A DNA stretch of 64,000 nucleotides, taken from the NCBI RefSeq assembly GCF_000970675.1, contig NZ_LAJA01000014.1, forward strand, positions 1 through 64,000, in the 5' to 3' direction. Of the stretch, positions 1 to 8,693 are shown one piece after another (positions within the stretch are counted from its first letter, which is position 1; each line of letters begins with the position of its first letter). The translations under genes were made by a program, and so were the position numbers. Below the pieces are notes generated by a model. It saw only the letters and a list, made by a program, of their open reading frames with translations, did not search any database and had not been told where the DNA came from. The DNA comes from Domibacillus tundrae (GTDB lineage: Bacteria; Bacillota; Bacilli; Bacillales; Domibacillaceae).

Positions 1-50
1 CTTAAAGGGGAGCATATCAACATATTATGTTGCATTAGGAAATGAACGAG

Positions 51-95
51 AAAACAGGCGTGATCCCATGGTTATCAAGGGATCATGCCTGTTTT
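51..95. terminator. Long hairpin, probable terminator
   Basis: A 17-bp stem with one G-T pair (arms 51-67 and 79-95) and an 11-nt loop. The arms begin with AAAA and end with TTTT, so it could stop transcription from either side. The gene it serves lies left of the window. Confidence 0.6.
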
Positions 96-99
96 CGCT

Positions 100-1130
100 T
101 GGATGGCGGTCTTTGAATGCGACATATTGGATATTTATATTATATTTAATGTAACAAAATGAATGAAAAAAGAGGGGTTTTTATGGTTGCCAGAAAAGGG
201 AAAAACAGCGTGGATTCGATCTGAAGGTTCTCTACCAGTAAAAGTTTGTAAAATAATGTACTTAAAGTAACGGGGGCTTTAGTTTAATATCCAAAGTTAT
301 CATAAACCGAAAATATGCAAGTTTTTATTCATTCTTTGTATGTTTTTGGCTTTCTTACATTCAAAAACATACTGCCGTAAACAGCAGTTTTTAATTGCCA
401 AATACAAATGCTACAAACCCTTGCAGAACCTTTTATTTAAAATGCTACAAAAGTTAGTAAATGCTAAGTTTTCTCTTGTGCTACAAAACTAGGCAAAACT
501 AGATGTTTTAAAAAACAAACTCAAATTCAATTCTTGCTGTAACGCTAAAACTTATCGTTACAAACCGCTTGCCAGTGCGGGTTGAGAGGGCGCTGAAACG
601 TTACAACGACGCTCCTTTTGAATGGTAACGTTACGATTGGAACGCTTCTTTATTTGGAGTATTTTGAATGGAGTACTCCGTATTTATTTGTTGTACTCCA
701 AATGTTGTACAACAAAAAATACATCTGCTAACCCTAGTCCCATAAGGGTTTTTGGGAAACCTTTACGTAGTACTTTTACGTAGTACATGTTAAGAAATGT
801 TAAGGTTTTTTCCGAAACAAAACTCAAATACCGCAAAGGTTGCCCCCTTTCTAGCCGTTTCCAAAACAAACAAAGTGGCTGTTGATAAGGGATAAGCAGC
901 GCTGCATCAACATTTTAAATGGTAATGCTCAATGGCAGCGTTTGTTGTACTTTTGTAGTAGAACATTACTTTTCCGAAACGGAACAGCAAAGGAAAGGTT
1001 GCATGCTCAACCATTGATACATAAAGATTAAAGGTGAACTATTCGTTTGGAGCACTGCACCCTTTTTTCAATTAAATTTCCGACTTCATTCGGATAAACG
1101 GAACGTTGGTTTTTTGTTCCGGTAGAGAAA
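100..1130. other. Gene-free stretch rich in short palindromes and repeats
   Basis: No convincing gene. TGCTACAAA occurs three times (409, 443, 479), the word TTACGTAGTAC twice in tandem near 762-786, and there are perfect short palindromes GTAACGTTAC (625), GGAGTACTCC (671), GTTGTACAAC (703), plus an interrupted TTCCG/CGGAA pair near 972. The words TGTAACGCTAAAA and CGTTACA near 538-562 recur upstream of the phage terS gene. It may be a decayed phage or plasmid segment; function unknown. Confidence 0.5.
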
Positions 1131-1176
1131 AATCTTGCATTCTGCTTTTAAAAAGAGTAGACTTTTTTCAAAATGA

Positions 1177-1273
1177 TTCGTCGGGAGTCTGTGGAATCAG
1201 GCTGAGAGTACAACTAATCTGTTGTAGACCGTTACAACCTGTTGGGTAATGCCAGCGTAGGGAAAGTGATGAA
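1177..1273 (+). promoter_or_regulatory. TPP (thiamin pyrophosphate) riboswitch
   Basis: The THI-box core is plain: CGGGAGTC, then CAGGCTGAGAG, then ACCGTTACAACCTG and GGGTAATGCCAGCGTAGGGA in the right order and spacing. A weak closing helix can be drawn between TTCGTC (1177-1182) and GATGAA (1268-1273); the outer boundaries are approximate. It should bind TPP and switch off the downstream operon when thiamin is plentiful, so the six genes after it belong to thiamin metabolism or uptake. Confidence 0.95.
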
Positions 1274-1290
1274 GAATAATTTATTATTTA

Positions 1291-1320
1291 CACTTTGCTT
1301 ATGCAAAGTGTTTTTATTTT
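1291..1320 (+). terminator. Riboswitch expression-platform terminator
   Basis: A perfect 8-bp stem (CACTTTGC / GCAAAGTG) with a 4-nt loop followed by a T-rich run. The AAAGTG at 1263-1268, in the 3' part of the aptamer, can pair with CACTTT of the left arm, giving a simple antiterminator. This fits transcriptional termination when TPP is bound. Confidence 0.85.
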
Positions 1321-1341
1321 GTTTGGAAAGGATAGGGAATT

Positions 1342-2433
1342 ATGAATCAACAGCAAGAAATCGTTCAGCATGTTTTTCGCTTCATTCAAGCAGATGCTTC
1401 TGAAGAAAAGGATTTTAATGAATTGGCCTTGCGGCTGTATGCCTATCAATATCAATACAATCTTCCTTACCGATCTTTTTGCATGCAAAAAGGAAAAACG
1501 CCAAGAATGGTAAAGACATGGAAAGATATTCCGCCTGTTCCCATCAATGCATTTAAAGATGCCACACTTAGCTGTATAGGACCGGAAAAAGCGGAAGCCG
1601 TTTTTATGACAAGCGGCACAACGAAAGGAATAAAAGGAAAGCACTACCATCCCACTTTACAAATCTATGACCAATCTATGACGTTGAACTTTAAGAAACG
1701 ATTTATGAGAGACATAGAACACATTCGGATGGGGATTCTTTTTCCTAAAGAAAAAGAATTGCCGAATTCGTCATTGGCTCATTATCTAGCTTTGGCAGTA
1801 AAAGAGTTTGGTACAAAGGAAAGCCATTATCTGGTGAATGAAAATGGTGTTGATATGAATCGTCTGCTGGATGAACTGCATCATGCTGAGGAAACAGGAG
1901 AACCGTATGCTCTCTTAGGTGCAAGCTATAGTTTTGTCCACATGCTCGAGGAATTAGAACGTATGGGGAAAACTTTTTCACTTCCAAAAGGAAGCAGGAT
2001 TCTGGATACCGGTGGATTTAAAAACCAGTCAAAGGAACTGGAATTAAATGAGTTTTATCTTCTACTGTCGACTACTCTCGGTGTAGAGCGCTCAGAGTGC
2101 ATCAATATGTATGGAGTGACCGAGCTCAGCACACAATTTTACGATAAAGGGAATGAATCTGTTCCTTCTGTTAAATCGGGGCCTCATTGGATACGGACCC
2201 GGGTCATTAACCCGTTAACTGGTGAAGAGGTACCGAAAGGAGAGCGCGGTGTCCTTGTTCACTGTGATTTAGGCAACTTTAATTCGGTTACGACCATTTT
2301 GACAGAAGACGTTGGAATCGAGCTCGAAAACGGATTTTTTCTTCTAGGCCGGGTACAAGGCACCGAAGCAAAAGGCTGTTCAATTGCTGTAGAAGAATTT
2401 TTAAAATCCGCATCAAAAGGGGTTTCAGAATGA
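1342..2433 (+). CDS. LuxE-like acyl-protein synthetase / acyl-activating enzyme
   Basis: A 363-residue protein of the LuxE acyl-protein synthetase family. In bioluminescent bacteria LuxE activates a fatty acid as acyl-AMP and passes the acyl group through a thioester to the LuxC reductase. The ATP-binding loop TSGTTKG is at residues 90-96 and a second adenylation-type motif MYGVTELS at 256-263. It is the first gene after the TPP riboswitch and overlaps the LuxC-like gene by four bases (ATGA). There are no luxAB genes, so light production is not its role; the substrate here is probably a thiamin-related carboxylate, which is inference. Confidence 0.8.
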   Translation: MNQQQEIVQHVFRFIQADASEEKDFNELALRLYAYQYQYNLPYRSFCMQKGKTPRMVKTWKDIPPVPINAFKDATLSCIGPEKAEAVFMTSGTTKGIKGKHYHPTLQIYDQSMTLNFKKRFMRDIEHIRMGILFPKEKELPNSSLAHYLALAVKEFGTKESHYLVNENGVDMNRLLDELHHAEETGEPYALLGASYSFVHMLEELERMGKTFSLPKGSRILDTGGFKNQSKELELNEFYLLLSTTLGVERSECINMYGVTELSTQFYDKGNESVPSVKSGPHWIRTRVINPLTGEEVPKGERGVLVHCDLGNFNSVTTILTEDVGIELENGFFLLGRVQGTEAKGCSIAVEEFLKSASKGVSE

Positions 2434-3881
2434 GGGAACTTGCAGGTTACCTTCCGGATATAGGCGAAACAGAATTTGAGACAAAAATTTTAACCTTTCA
2501 GAGCAAAAATGAAACGGTCGAAGTCGAAATACCTTTTCTTACAACAGAGCAAATGGACAAGGTAATTGAAAAAGTAAAAAAAGCCAGTGCTGAAACTTTA
2601 AAGTCATTTTCTATTTCAGAGATTGTCAGCATCATTGACCAAGCCATCGACCGGCTGCTGGACCGCGATTCCCTATACCGGCAAAAAGCAGAAAAGCTGC
2701 TGCCGATTGTGACAGGCTACGATGAAGAAATTATTCGGCTGGGTCTTACCTCATACTTGAAAACCTTCCGAAAAAAAGAACTTCAGCGTTTTCTTATAGA
2801 GGATTTAGGCAATCCGTTGCTTTTAGACGACTTCCAGCCTCGTGTCAAAGGCGGTTTTTCGAAAGCCATGGGACCGAACGTCGTTACCCATATTTGGTCT
2901 GGCAATGTTCCTGCTCTGCCTTTTTGGAGCTTGATTTCAGGCTTGCTTGTGAAAGCAGGCAATATCGGAAAAGTTCCGAGCACTGAGCCTCTGTTTTCGG
3001 GCTGGTTTGCTCATTTATTAGTGGAAGTAGAACCGAGGTTAGCTGACTGTTTGGCTGTTGTTTGGTGGAAAGGCGGCGATGAAGAACGGGAGAGTTCTAT
3101 ATTTGAACAATCAGATGTTGTCGTTGGCTATGGCGGCAATGAGTCGTTGCAGTCTCTGCAAAACCGCATGCCGGTTACGACGCGTTTTTTGCCATTTGGT
3201 CATAAAATCAGTTTTGGCGTCGTGTCTCAAGCGAGCCTTGATTCGAGAAAAACATGGCAGTCGGTCCACCAGGCCGCACTGGATGTGATTCGATACGATC
3301 AGCAAGGATGCTATTCCCCTCACATTTTTTATGTTCAGCATGGAGGAAAGGTTTCTCCAAAAGAATTTGCACGGTTTCTGGCAAATGAATTAGAAAACTT
3401 TCAAAAAAGACATCCGCGGCGGGAGCTTTCTATGGAAGAGTCTGCATCCATGGCTGCATGGCGGCAAAGAGAAGAAATGACCATTTTTTCTAACCCGAAT
3501 AATGAAGTGCTCGGCAATCAGGCCAATGACTGGACGGTTGTATATGAAGAAAATAACATTCATTTTACGCCAAGCAGTTTAAATCGTGTAATCAAAGTGA
3601 TTGCATTTGAAACGATTGAAGACATTCTTCCTTATATTGCCCCCCACCGATCCCTGCTTCAGACCGTTGGGATCGCCGCAAATCCAAATGAACTTTTTGA
3701 GTGGGCTGAATTACTAGGAAAAACCGGCGTTACACGGATTACGGCTTTAGGATCAATGACGTCTCCGGAAGCTGGGTGGCATCATGACGGCCGCTTTAAT
3801 TTATTAGACTTAGTGAACATGGTAGATATAGAAGCAGCTGCGGAAGAATCAAGCGAACAGTTTGCGCCTTATGTAGATTAG
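2430..3881 (+). CDS. LuxC-like acyl reductase
   Basis: A 483-residue LuxC-family (acyl-CoA/acyl-protein reductase) protein related to aldehyde dehydrogenases. The probable acyl-accepting cysteine is Cys294 in DQQGCYSPH. In the known family the enzyme takes an acyl group from LuxE or CoA and reduces it with NADPH to an aldehyde. The start codon overlaps the stop of the LuxE-like gene, so the pair is translationally coupled and probably forms one complex. It is followed after 11 bp by an ABC transporter ATPase. Family assignment is firm; the natural substrate is unknown. Confidence 0.8.
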   Translation: MRELAGYLPDIGETEFETKILTFQSKNETVEVEIPFLTTEQMDKVIEKVKKASAETLKSFSISEIVSIIDQAIDRLLDRDSLYRQKAEKLLPIVTGYDEEIIRLGLTSYLKTFRKKELQRFLIEDLGNPLLLDDFQPRVKGGFSKAMGPNVVTHIWSGNVPALPFWSLISGLLVKAGNIGKVPSTEPLFSGWFAHLLVEVEPRLADCLAVVWWKGGDEERESSIFEQSDVVVGYGGNESLQSLQNRMPVTTRFLPFGHKISFGVVSQASLDSRKTWQSVHQAALDVIRYDQQGCYSPHIFYVQHGGKVSPKEFARFLANELENFQKRHPRRELSMEESASMAAWRQREEMTIFSNPNNEVLGNQANDWTVVYEENNIHFTPSSLNRVIKVIAFETIEDILPYIAPHRSLLQTVGIAANPNELFEWAELLGKTGVTRITALGSMTSPEAGWHHDGRFNLLDLVNMVDIEAAAEESSEQFAPYVD

Positions 3882-3892
3882 GAGGCCGCGGA

Positions 3893-4639
3893 ATGGAATT
3901 TTTAACAATAAAAGATATTACCTATGGATATCAAGGAACAAGTCCCGTCGTCGATGGAGTAAATTTGGTTATTAAAAAAGGAGAGTTTCATTGTTTACTA
4001 GGGCAAAGCGGCTGTGGGAAAACCACCTTGCTAAAGCTTGCCTCAGGCTTACTTCAGCCGGATAAAGGAAGTATCCTTTTGAATGGAAAAGGCATGACCG
4101 ATCCTTCTTATGAATGCGGGTTTGTTTTTCAGTCTCCCACCCTCTTAGAATGGAAAACGGTTATGGATAATGTTCTTCTCCCTGTTTCTCTTAGAAGAAA
4201 GTTGACCGAAGAGAACCGGGAGTATGCCACTGCTTTGCTTAAAATGATTGGCCTGTCTGCATATGATAATCGGTATCCAACTCAGCTTTCGGGAGGACAG
4301 CAAAGCCGTGTGGCCTTAGCGAGAGCGCTGATCCAAAAGCCGTCTATGCTCTTTTTAGACGAACCCTTTGCTGCATTAGATGCCATCACAAGAGAAGAGT
4401 TGCAGGAAGATTTATTAAGAATCTGCCAGCTGCAGAATACTACGGTACTGTTTATCACACATGATATTTCAGAAGCTGTCTACTTGTCAGACCGTGTTGC
4501 GGTTATGGATAAAGGCAGCATTATCTATGAAGAAGAAGTGGATCTCGCAAAGCCGCGCACCATGGAAATGAGATACGGTTCGTACTTTAACGATCTTTGT
4601 TTAACGTTGCGGCAAACCATGAGTGAGGGGCGATCATGA
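3893..4639 (+). CDS. ABC transporter ATP-binding protein (ThiZ-like)
   Basis: A 248-residue ATPase of the nitrate/sulfonate/taurine-type importer group. Walker A is GQSGCGKT (37-44), the signature is LSGGQQ (132-137), Walker B LFLDEP (153-158) and the switch histidine His190. It would drive the permease encoded next, which it overlaps by four bases. Riboswitch control and the NMT1/THI5-like binding protein two genes on make a thiamin-pyrimidine precursor the likely cargo. The start has an AGGAGG-like site (GGAGGCCGCGG) a few bases upstream. Confidence 0.85.
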   Translation: MEFLTIKDITYGYQGTSPVVDGVNLVIKKGEFHCLLGQSGCGKTTLLKLASGLLQPDKGSILLNGKGMTDPSYECGFVFQSPTLLEWKTVMDNVLLPVSLRRKLTEENREYATALLKMIGLSAYDNRYPTQLSGGQQSRVALARALIQKPSMLFLDEPFAALDAITREELQEDLLRICQLQNTTVLFITHDISEAVYLSDRVAVMDKGSIIYEEEVDLAKPRTMEMRYGSYFNDLCLTLRQTMSEGRS

Positions 4640-5391
4640 AAAATATTCGATTTTATTCATTGCTGCTTTTTATTTTCCTGCTTCTTTTGTGGGAAATAGC
4701 AGCCGGAAACATGTCAGAACTTGTACTCCCTGCCCCATCTGTCATCTTTCATACCCTGATAGATGGACTAATGACTGGATATTTTACAGCTCATATTATT
4801 CGGACGACCCTAGAGATTGTACTGGGCCTGATATTAGGTAGCCTTTTTGGATTTATCATCGGTATTTTGATGGGAGAAAGCGAATTTTTACGCAAGCTTC
4901 TTTCTCCATACATCATCGCCAGCCAAGCAGTTCCTAAACTCGCTTTGGCTCCCTTGTTTATTCTATGGTTTGGCTTTGATATGACGTCTAAAGTCATCAT
5001 TACAGCGCTAATTTGCTTTTTCCCGCTGCTGGAAAACACAATGTCTTCCATTCAATATGTTGATAAACAAAAACTAGAATTGTTTCGCATGCTTAAAGCG
5101 AGCCGGTGGCAAACCTTAATTCATTTAAAAATCCCGGCTGGCCTGCCGGGCATTCTGGCCGGACTCCGTGTAGCGGTTGTCCTGGCCGTAGTAGGTGCGG
5201 TGGTAGGAGAATTTATAGGCGGCAGTGAGGGACTCGGGGCATTGATTATTGCGTCCCAAGGGATGATGGATACGCCATTAATGTTTGCTTCTTTAATTTT
5301 ACTAACCATTATCGGCATGGTCCTCTACCAGCTCGTTAATATAGCAGAAAAAAGATGGTCAAAACCTTATATGAAGGAGACGAAAAAATGA
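4636..5391 (+). CDS. ABC transporter permease (ThiX-like)
   Basis: A 251-residue inner-membrane permease with about six hydrophobic segments and the cytoplasmic coupling-loop pattern of the SsuC/TauC/ThiX type in its C-terminal half. It pairs with the upstream ATPase and downstream lipoprotein; both junctions are four-base ATGA overlaps, the usual sign of a co-translated transporter. Substrate is inferred only from the riboswitch and binding protein. Confidence 0.85.
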   Translation: MKNIRFYSLLLFIFLLLLWEIAAGNMSELVLPAPSVIFHTLIDGLMTGYFTAHIIRTTLEIVLGLILGSLFGFIIGILMGESEFLRKLLSPYIIASQAVPKLALAPLFILWFGFDMTSKVIITALICFFPLLENTMSSIQYVDKQKLELFRMLKASRWQTLIHLKIPAGLPGILAGLRVAVVLAVVGAVVGEFIGGSEGLGALIIASQGMMDTPLMFASLILLTIIGMVLYQLVNIAEKRWSKPYMKETKK

Positions 5392-6398
5392 AAAACAAAA
5401 ATTTATTTGCTTTACTATTGTCCGCAGCAGTATTTATGACAGCTTGCGGTGCACAGGAACAAAAAACGGAAGCACCTAAAACAGAAGAGACGGACATTCT
5501 TCGGGTAGCCAGCTGGAGTCAGCCAATTACAGAGCAAACAAACTTGCTGGTAGATGAGGAAAAAGGGTTTTTTAAAGAAAATGGCTTGGATGTTACTGTC
5601 ATTCCTGGAGCTGGCGGAGGAGATGCGATTAAAAATATTCTCTCCGGACAAGCAGATGTTGCTTTTACTGATCCCGGCTCATTATATTTTGCTTTAGACA
5701 AAGGTGAAAAATTGAAAGTCATGTATAATGTCTATCCTCAAAACGTGTTTAACATTGTTTCACTTAAAGAAAAAAATATTACAAAACCTGAAGATCTAAA
5801 AGGCAAAACGATTGGTGTATATAGCCTGTCAAGCGGAACCCGCCAGAACCTGCTTGTGATGCTGAATCAAGTCGGCCTCTCCGAAAAAGATGTCAATATT
5901 GTTGAAACAGGCCTTCTAAACTTTGCACCTCTCATGCAGGGGCAAGTAGATGCCACAGCAGCAACTGACACTGGACTTGTCGTTGGTAAACAAAAAGGCT
6001 TAGGTGACGTTAATGTATTAGAAGTAAAAGATTATTTAAATATTCCAAGTGATGTTTTTGTCGTAACAGAAAAAACCTTTGAAGAAAAGAAAGACGAACT
6101 GGAGAAGTTTTTAAAAGCTTATCAAACGAGCACCCAGTGGATGATCGATAACCCCGAAGAAGCAGCTTCTTTAGCAAAAGAATATGCGATTGACGGGAAA
6201 AATGAGGAGCAAAACCTAGAAATCATTAAGCTTCGCAATGCATCAAGCATTTCAGAACTAACAGAAGAGCAGGGATTGGGTGCACTTGATGCCGCTATCT
6301 TGCAGCAGGGTGCAGACACGTATCAAAAACTAGGCTTGGTTGAAAATAAACTCAATATGGAAGAGGTTGTAACAGAGGAACTGCTTCCTACAAAATAA
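5388..6398 (+). CDS. Substrate-binding lipoprotein, NMT1/THI5-like (ThiY-like)
   Basis: A 336-residue lipoprotein. The signal peptide ends in the lipobox FMTAC, with Cys20 as lipidated residue. I start at the ATG overlapping the permease stop because it has the site AAGGAG seven bases upstream and gives a proper signal peptide; a 33-bp longer reading is possible but poor. The mature part resembles periplasmic-binding proteins of the NMT1/THI5 group, including a GAGGGDAIKNILSGQADVAF stretch that forms the ligand-pocket region in relatives. In such systems the protein captures formylaminopyrimidine or a similar thiamin precursor outside the cell. Confidence 0.85.
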   Translation: MKNKNLFALLLSAAVFMTACGAQEQKTEAPKTEETDILRVASWSQPITEQTNLLVDEEKGFFKENGLDVTVIPGAGGGDAIKNILSGQADVAFTDPGSLYFALDKGEKLKVMYNVYPQNVFNIVSLKEKNITKPEDLKGKTIGVYSLSSGTRQNLLVMLNQVGLSEKDVNIVETGLLNFAPLMQGQVDATAATDTGLVVGKQKGLGDVNVLEVKDYLNIPSDVFVVTEKTFEEKKDELEKFLKAYQTSTQWMIDNPEEAASLAKEYAIDGKNEEQNLEIIKLRNASSISELTEEQGLGALDAAILQQGADTYQKLGLVENKLNMEEVVTEELLPTK

Positions 6399-6409
6399 TG
6401 GAGGACAAT

Positions 6410-7177
6410 ATGGGGAAATTTCAAGGGAAAGTTGTCCTTGTCACAGGGGCTAGCCGGGGAATTGGCGCTTCTATTGCTCGCGCTTTCGCAGCAGAGGAAG
6501 CATCTGTCGTCGTCAATTACCTTCAAAACAAAGAGGCCGCCGAACAGGTTGTGGCATCCTGTCTGAAACTTGGCGGGGATGCCTGGGCCATTCAAGCTGA
6601 CGTCACATCTGAAAGCGCCGTACAAGAATTGATCGAACGGGTATTGTTAGAAATGGGGAAAATTGACGTCGTCGTCAATAATGCTTTTACACCGTATGCC
6701 TTTAATCCTGATGAGCGTAAATTAGCCTGGGAGCTAAAATGGGAAGATTACCAGAATCAAATTGATGGGGCTTTGCGTTCCACTCATTATATGTGCCAGA
6801 CAGTTCTTCCCTTTATGAAAAAACAGAGCCAGGGAAGCATCATCAACATGATCAGCAATTTAGTTGAAAGGCCGATTGTTCCCTATCATGAATATAACAC
6901 TGCAAAAGCGGCACTGCAGGGGTATAGCCGTAATTTAGCAGCGGAGCTCGGCCCTTTCGGCATAAGGGTCAATTGTGTAGCACCAGGGCTCGTATATCCT
7001 ACGAGTGCCAGCAAGTATACAAAAGAAGAGGTGAAAGAAATGATTATTGCGCAAACGCCCCTTCGCAGAATTGCGCTTCCAGAAGATGTGGCTGGGCCGG
7101 TTTTGTTTCTAGCTTCTGATTGGAGCAAGTTCATGACGGGGCAGACCTTGTTTGTGGATGGTGGCTTTGTGATGTAA
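6410..7177 (+). CDS. Short-chain dehydrogenase/reductase (FabG-like)
   Basis: A 255-residue classical SDR. The dinucleotide motif TGASRGIG is at 12-19, NNAF at 90-93, and the catalytic pair Tyr162-x3-Lys166 lies in EYNTAKAAL; Ser149 is a fitting third residue. An in-frame ATG 12 bp earlier overlaps the previous stop, but GGAGG sits just before the chosen start. As last gene of the riboswitch operon it could reduce the aldehyde made by the LuxE/LuxC pair to an alcohol. SDR family is certain, substrate is not. Confidence 0.8.
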   Translation: MGKFQGKVVLVTGASRGIGASIARAFAAEEASVVVNYLQNKEAAEQVVASCLKLGGDAWAIQADVTSESAVQELIERVLLEMGKIDVVVNNAFTPYAFNPDERKLAWELKWEDYQNQIDGALRSTHYMCQTVLPFMKKQSQGSIINMISNLVERPIVPYHEYNTAKAALQGYSRNLAAELGPFGIRVNCVAPGLVYPTSASKYTKEEVKEMIIAQTPLRRIALPEDVAGPVLFLASDWSKFMTGQTLFVDGGFVM

Positions 7178-7206
7178 TGCCAGTGTTTATAGAAACATGC
7201 TATTAG

Positions 7207-7460
7207 CGTTTATGTGTTATCATTCTGGACAATACAAGTATTCACCATGTGAAACTCCGCCAACACTTTCGGGAAAAGAATCGGCAACGTCTGAAATTTG
7301 TTTTTCTGTCACCCTCCGTCCTTAGCTTAACTTGATGGAAGGTGTGTGGAAATGGCTGAAGAAAACCGTCATCCATAATGTTTTTTCGGTAGTGCCCAGA
7401 AAATCGTGCTGGCGGTTCGCCTTTTCTCGGCTTTGGCCAAGATCGATCAGCTGCTTAAAG
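7207..7460 (+). pseudogene. IS630-family transposase remnant (C-terminal part)
   Basis: Conceptual translation gives VIILDNTSIHH, the second-Asp motif of IS630/Tc1 DDE transposases, then a basic stretch. After a frameshift near 7328 it continues as NLMEGVWKWLKKTVIHNVFF, which carries the catalytic Glu and the typical VWKWLK. The N-terminal half and the inverted repeats are missing. It sits directly downstream of the thiamin-type operon and upstream of a headless SPOR domain. Confidence 0.75.
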
Positions 7461-7692
7461 TAAATTCACTTGCTGGAACTCCGGGCGTTTTCTTATTCAA
7501 AACAATGTGTTTGGTATGTCAGAAGCGGCAGAAGCAGCCGCGAAAGAAATGGGCTTCAATGCACGCAAAGGAGTAGATGACAACCGAGTTTACACAGGTG
7601 TATTTACATCGCTTGAGTCTGCAGAAGAAGCGCGGGCGCTTATTAGCGTTGAACATGGCTGCAATCCAAAAATCAAATCATACAGTGCATAA
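7459..7692 (+). pseudogene. SPOR-domain fragment, 5' end lost
   Basis: The open frame encodes FLIQNNVFGMSEAAEAAAKE and onward, matching the peptidoglycan-binding SPOR repeat found at the C-terminus of sporulation amidases such as CwlC. No N-terminal catalytic domain precedes it; instead the IS630 relic abuts it. A GTG at 7507 could start a 61-residue peptide but has no ribosome site. Most likely it is the tail of a gene cut by the insertion and later deletion. Confidence 0.55.
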
Positions 7693-7700
7693 CAACAAAG

Positions 7701-7735
7701 CCCGTCTACTCCTAACGAGTAGACGGGTCTTTTTT
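7701..7735. terminator. Terminator between converging genes
   Basis: Perfect 10-bp stem CCCGTCTACT / AGTAGACGGG with a 7-nt loop, followed by TCTTTTTTATT on the plus strand. It closes the SPOR relic and overlaps the end of the minus-strand secreted protein gene. Confidence 0.85.
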
Positions 7736-8405
7736 ATTGCCAGTGTTTCGGCCAATTTTTAATTACTTGACTCGGATTTTTAGGAGCTACATCATAATCT
7801 TCCCATGTATTATTTTTAGGGTTGAACACTAAGTCATGAAAATACCAGGTACCATCAGAATTATCATAGCTTGCTACCTGGAACTCGTTCTTTGAAATAC
7901 GCTTTGCGCGTTGTGTATAAGCTGCGTCAATGATTTTAGTCAATTCGCCGTTTTTCATGTAGTACCACTGAGCTTCTTCTACATTTGAGCTACCAGTTTC
8001 AGCAGCTGCTAAGATATCTGGCTGTCCTTTAACACTTGATGGGTAGACATGGACCATTTTTCTTGTAGCGTTTAATGTATAGTCTTGGAAATAAAACCTT
8101 GATTTTTTAATATGGCTTGTACCTACTTTATGGGTATAGAGAGTATAATTTCCTTCGTACACTAAATCGCCTTCATTAACACCAGCCCAAGCATACGGCC
8201 AATGGTCATAAGATCCATAACCTTTCTTTTCTCTTACACCAGCAAAATATACTTTGTAAGACACGCCATTCATGTCCTTAAGTGTATGAGTTACGCGGCT
8301 TTGTGAAGGTTTAATCGGATTAGCAGCTTCTACTGTAGAAGAAAAAGGAAAAGCGATTGCTAATAAACCAAACATAATAATTGCAGTTTTGAGTACTCTC
8401 TTCAA
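7734..8405 (-). CDS. Secreted protein of unknown function
   Basis: A 223-residue protein with a clear Sec signal peptide (MKRVLK, hydrophobic core, cleavage after VEA near residue 27). The mature part is rich in Tyr, Trp, Lys and Gly and has no cysteine, suggesting a small beta-rich extracellular protein. I recognise no domain. It stands alone, is preceded by GGAGCGAA, and ends in the shared terminator. Confidence 0.7.
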   Translation of the reverse strand: MKRVLKTAIIMFGLLAIAFPFSSTVEAANPIKPSQSRVTHTLKDMNGVSYKVYFAGVREKKGYGSYDHWPYAWAGVNEGDLVYEGNYTLYTHKVGTSHIKKSRFYFQDYTLNATRKMVHVYPSSVKGQPDILAAAETGSSNVEEAQWYYMKNGELTKIIDAAYTQRAKRISKNEFQVASYDNSDGTWYFHDLVFNPKNNTWEDYDVAPKNPSQVIKNWPKHWQ

Positions 8406-8615
8406 GTTAATTCGCTCCTTACAAATGTAATGGTTATATTTTAATGTATAAAGATATAAAAAAGTGAAAAATCGATCGACATATTACGACATAATAACAA
8501 TAAAGAGGTAAGAGCAATTAAAGGTTATGAAGCGATAAAGCTTTAAATTACTGGATTTTATCTATTTATTAAATTCTTTTTGTAAGTTCTTTATGGCTAA
8601 ATAAATGTCATTATT

Positions 8616-8659
8616 TGTCGAAGGGATAAAAAGGAAAAGAGAAAGGGGTTTGGTATAAT
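8616..8659 (+). promoter_or_regulatory. Promoter with 0A-box-like site
   Basis: An extended -10 element TGGTATAAT (8651-8659) has no good -35 hexamer, but TGTCGAA, the Spo0A-box consensus, lies at 8616-8622, about 32 bp upstream of the -10. Control by Spo0A is a guess; a 7-mer like this also occurs by chance. Confidence 0.4.
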
Positions 8660-8693
8660 AGTTGTGATGTTTAAATAATACATAGGAGGAATT

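Noticed and set aside
684-869. 61-residue minus-strand ORF in the first kilobase
   Set aside because: No ribosome site and it runs through the palindrome-rich repeats; no protein family look.
1342-3881. Bioluminescence operon
   Set aside because: luxA, luxB and luxD are missing and control is by a TPP riboswitch.
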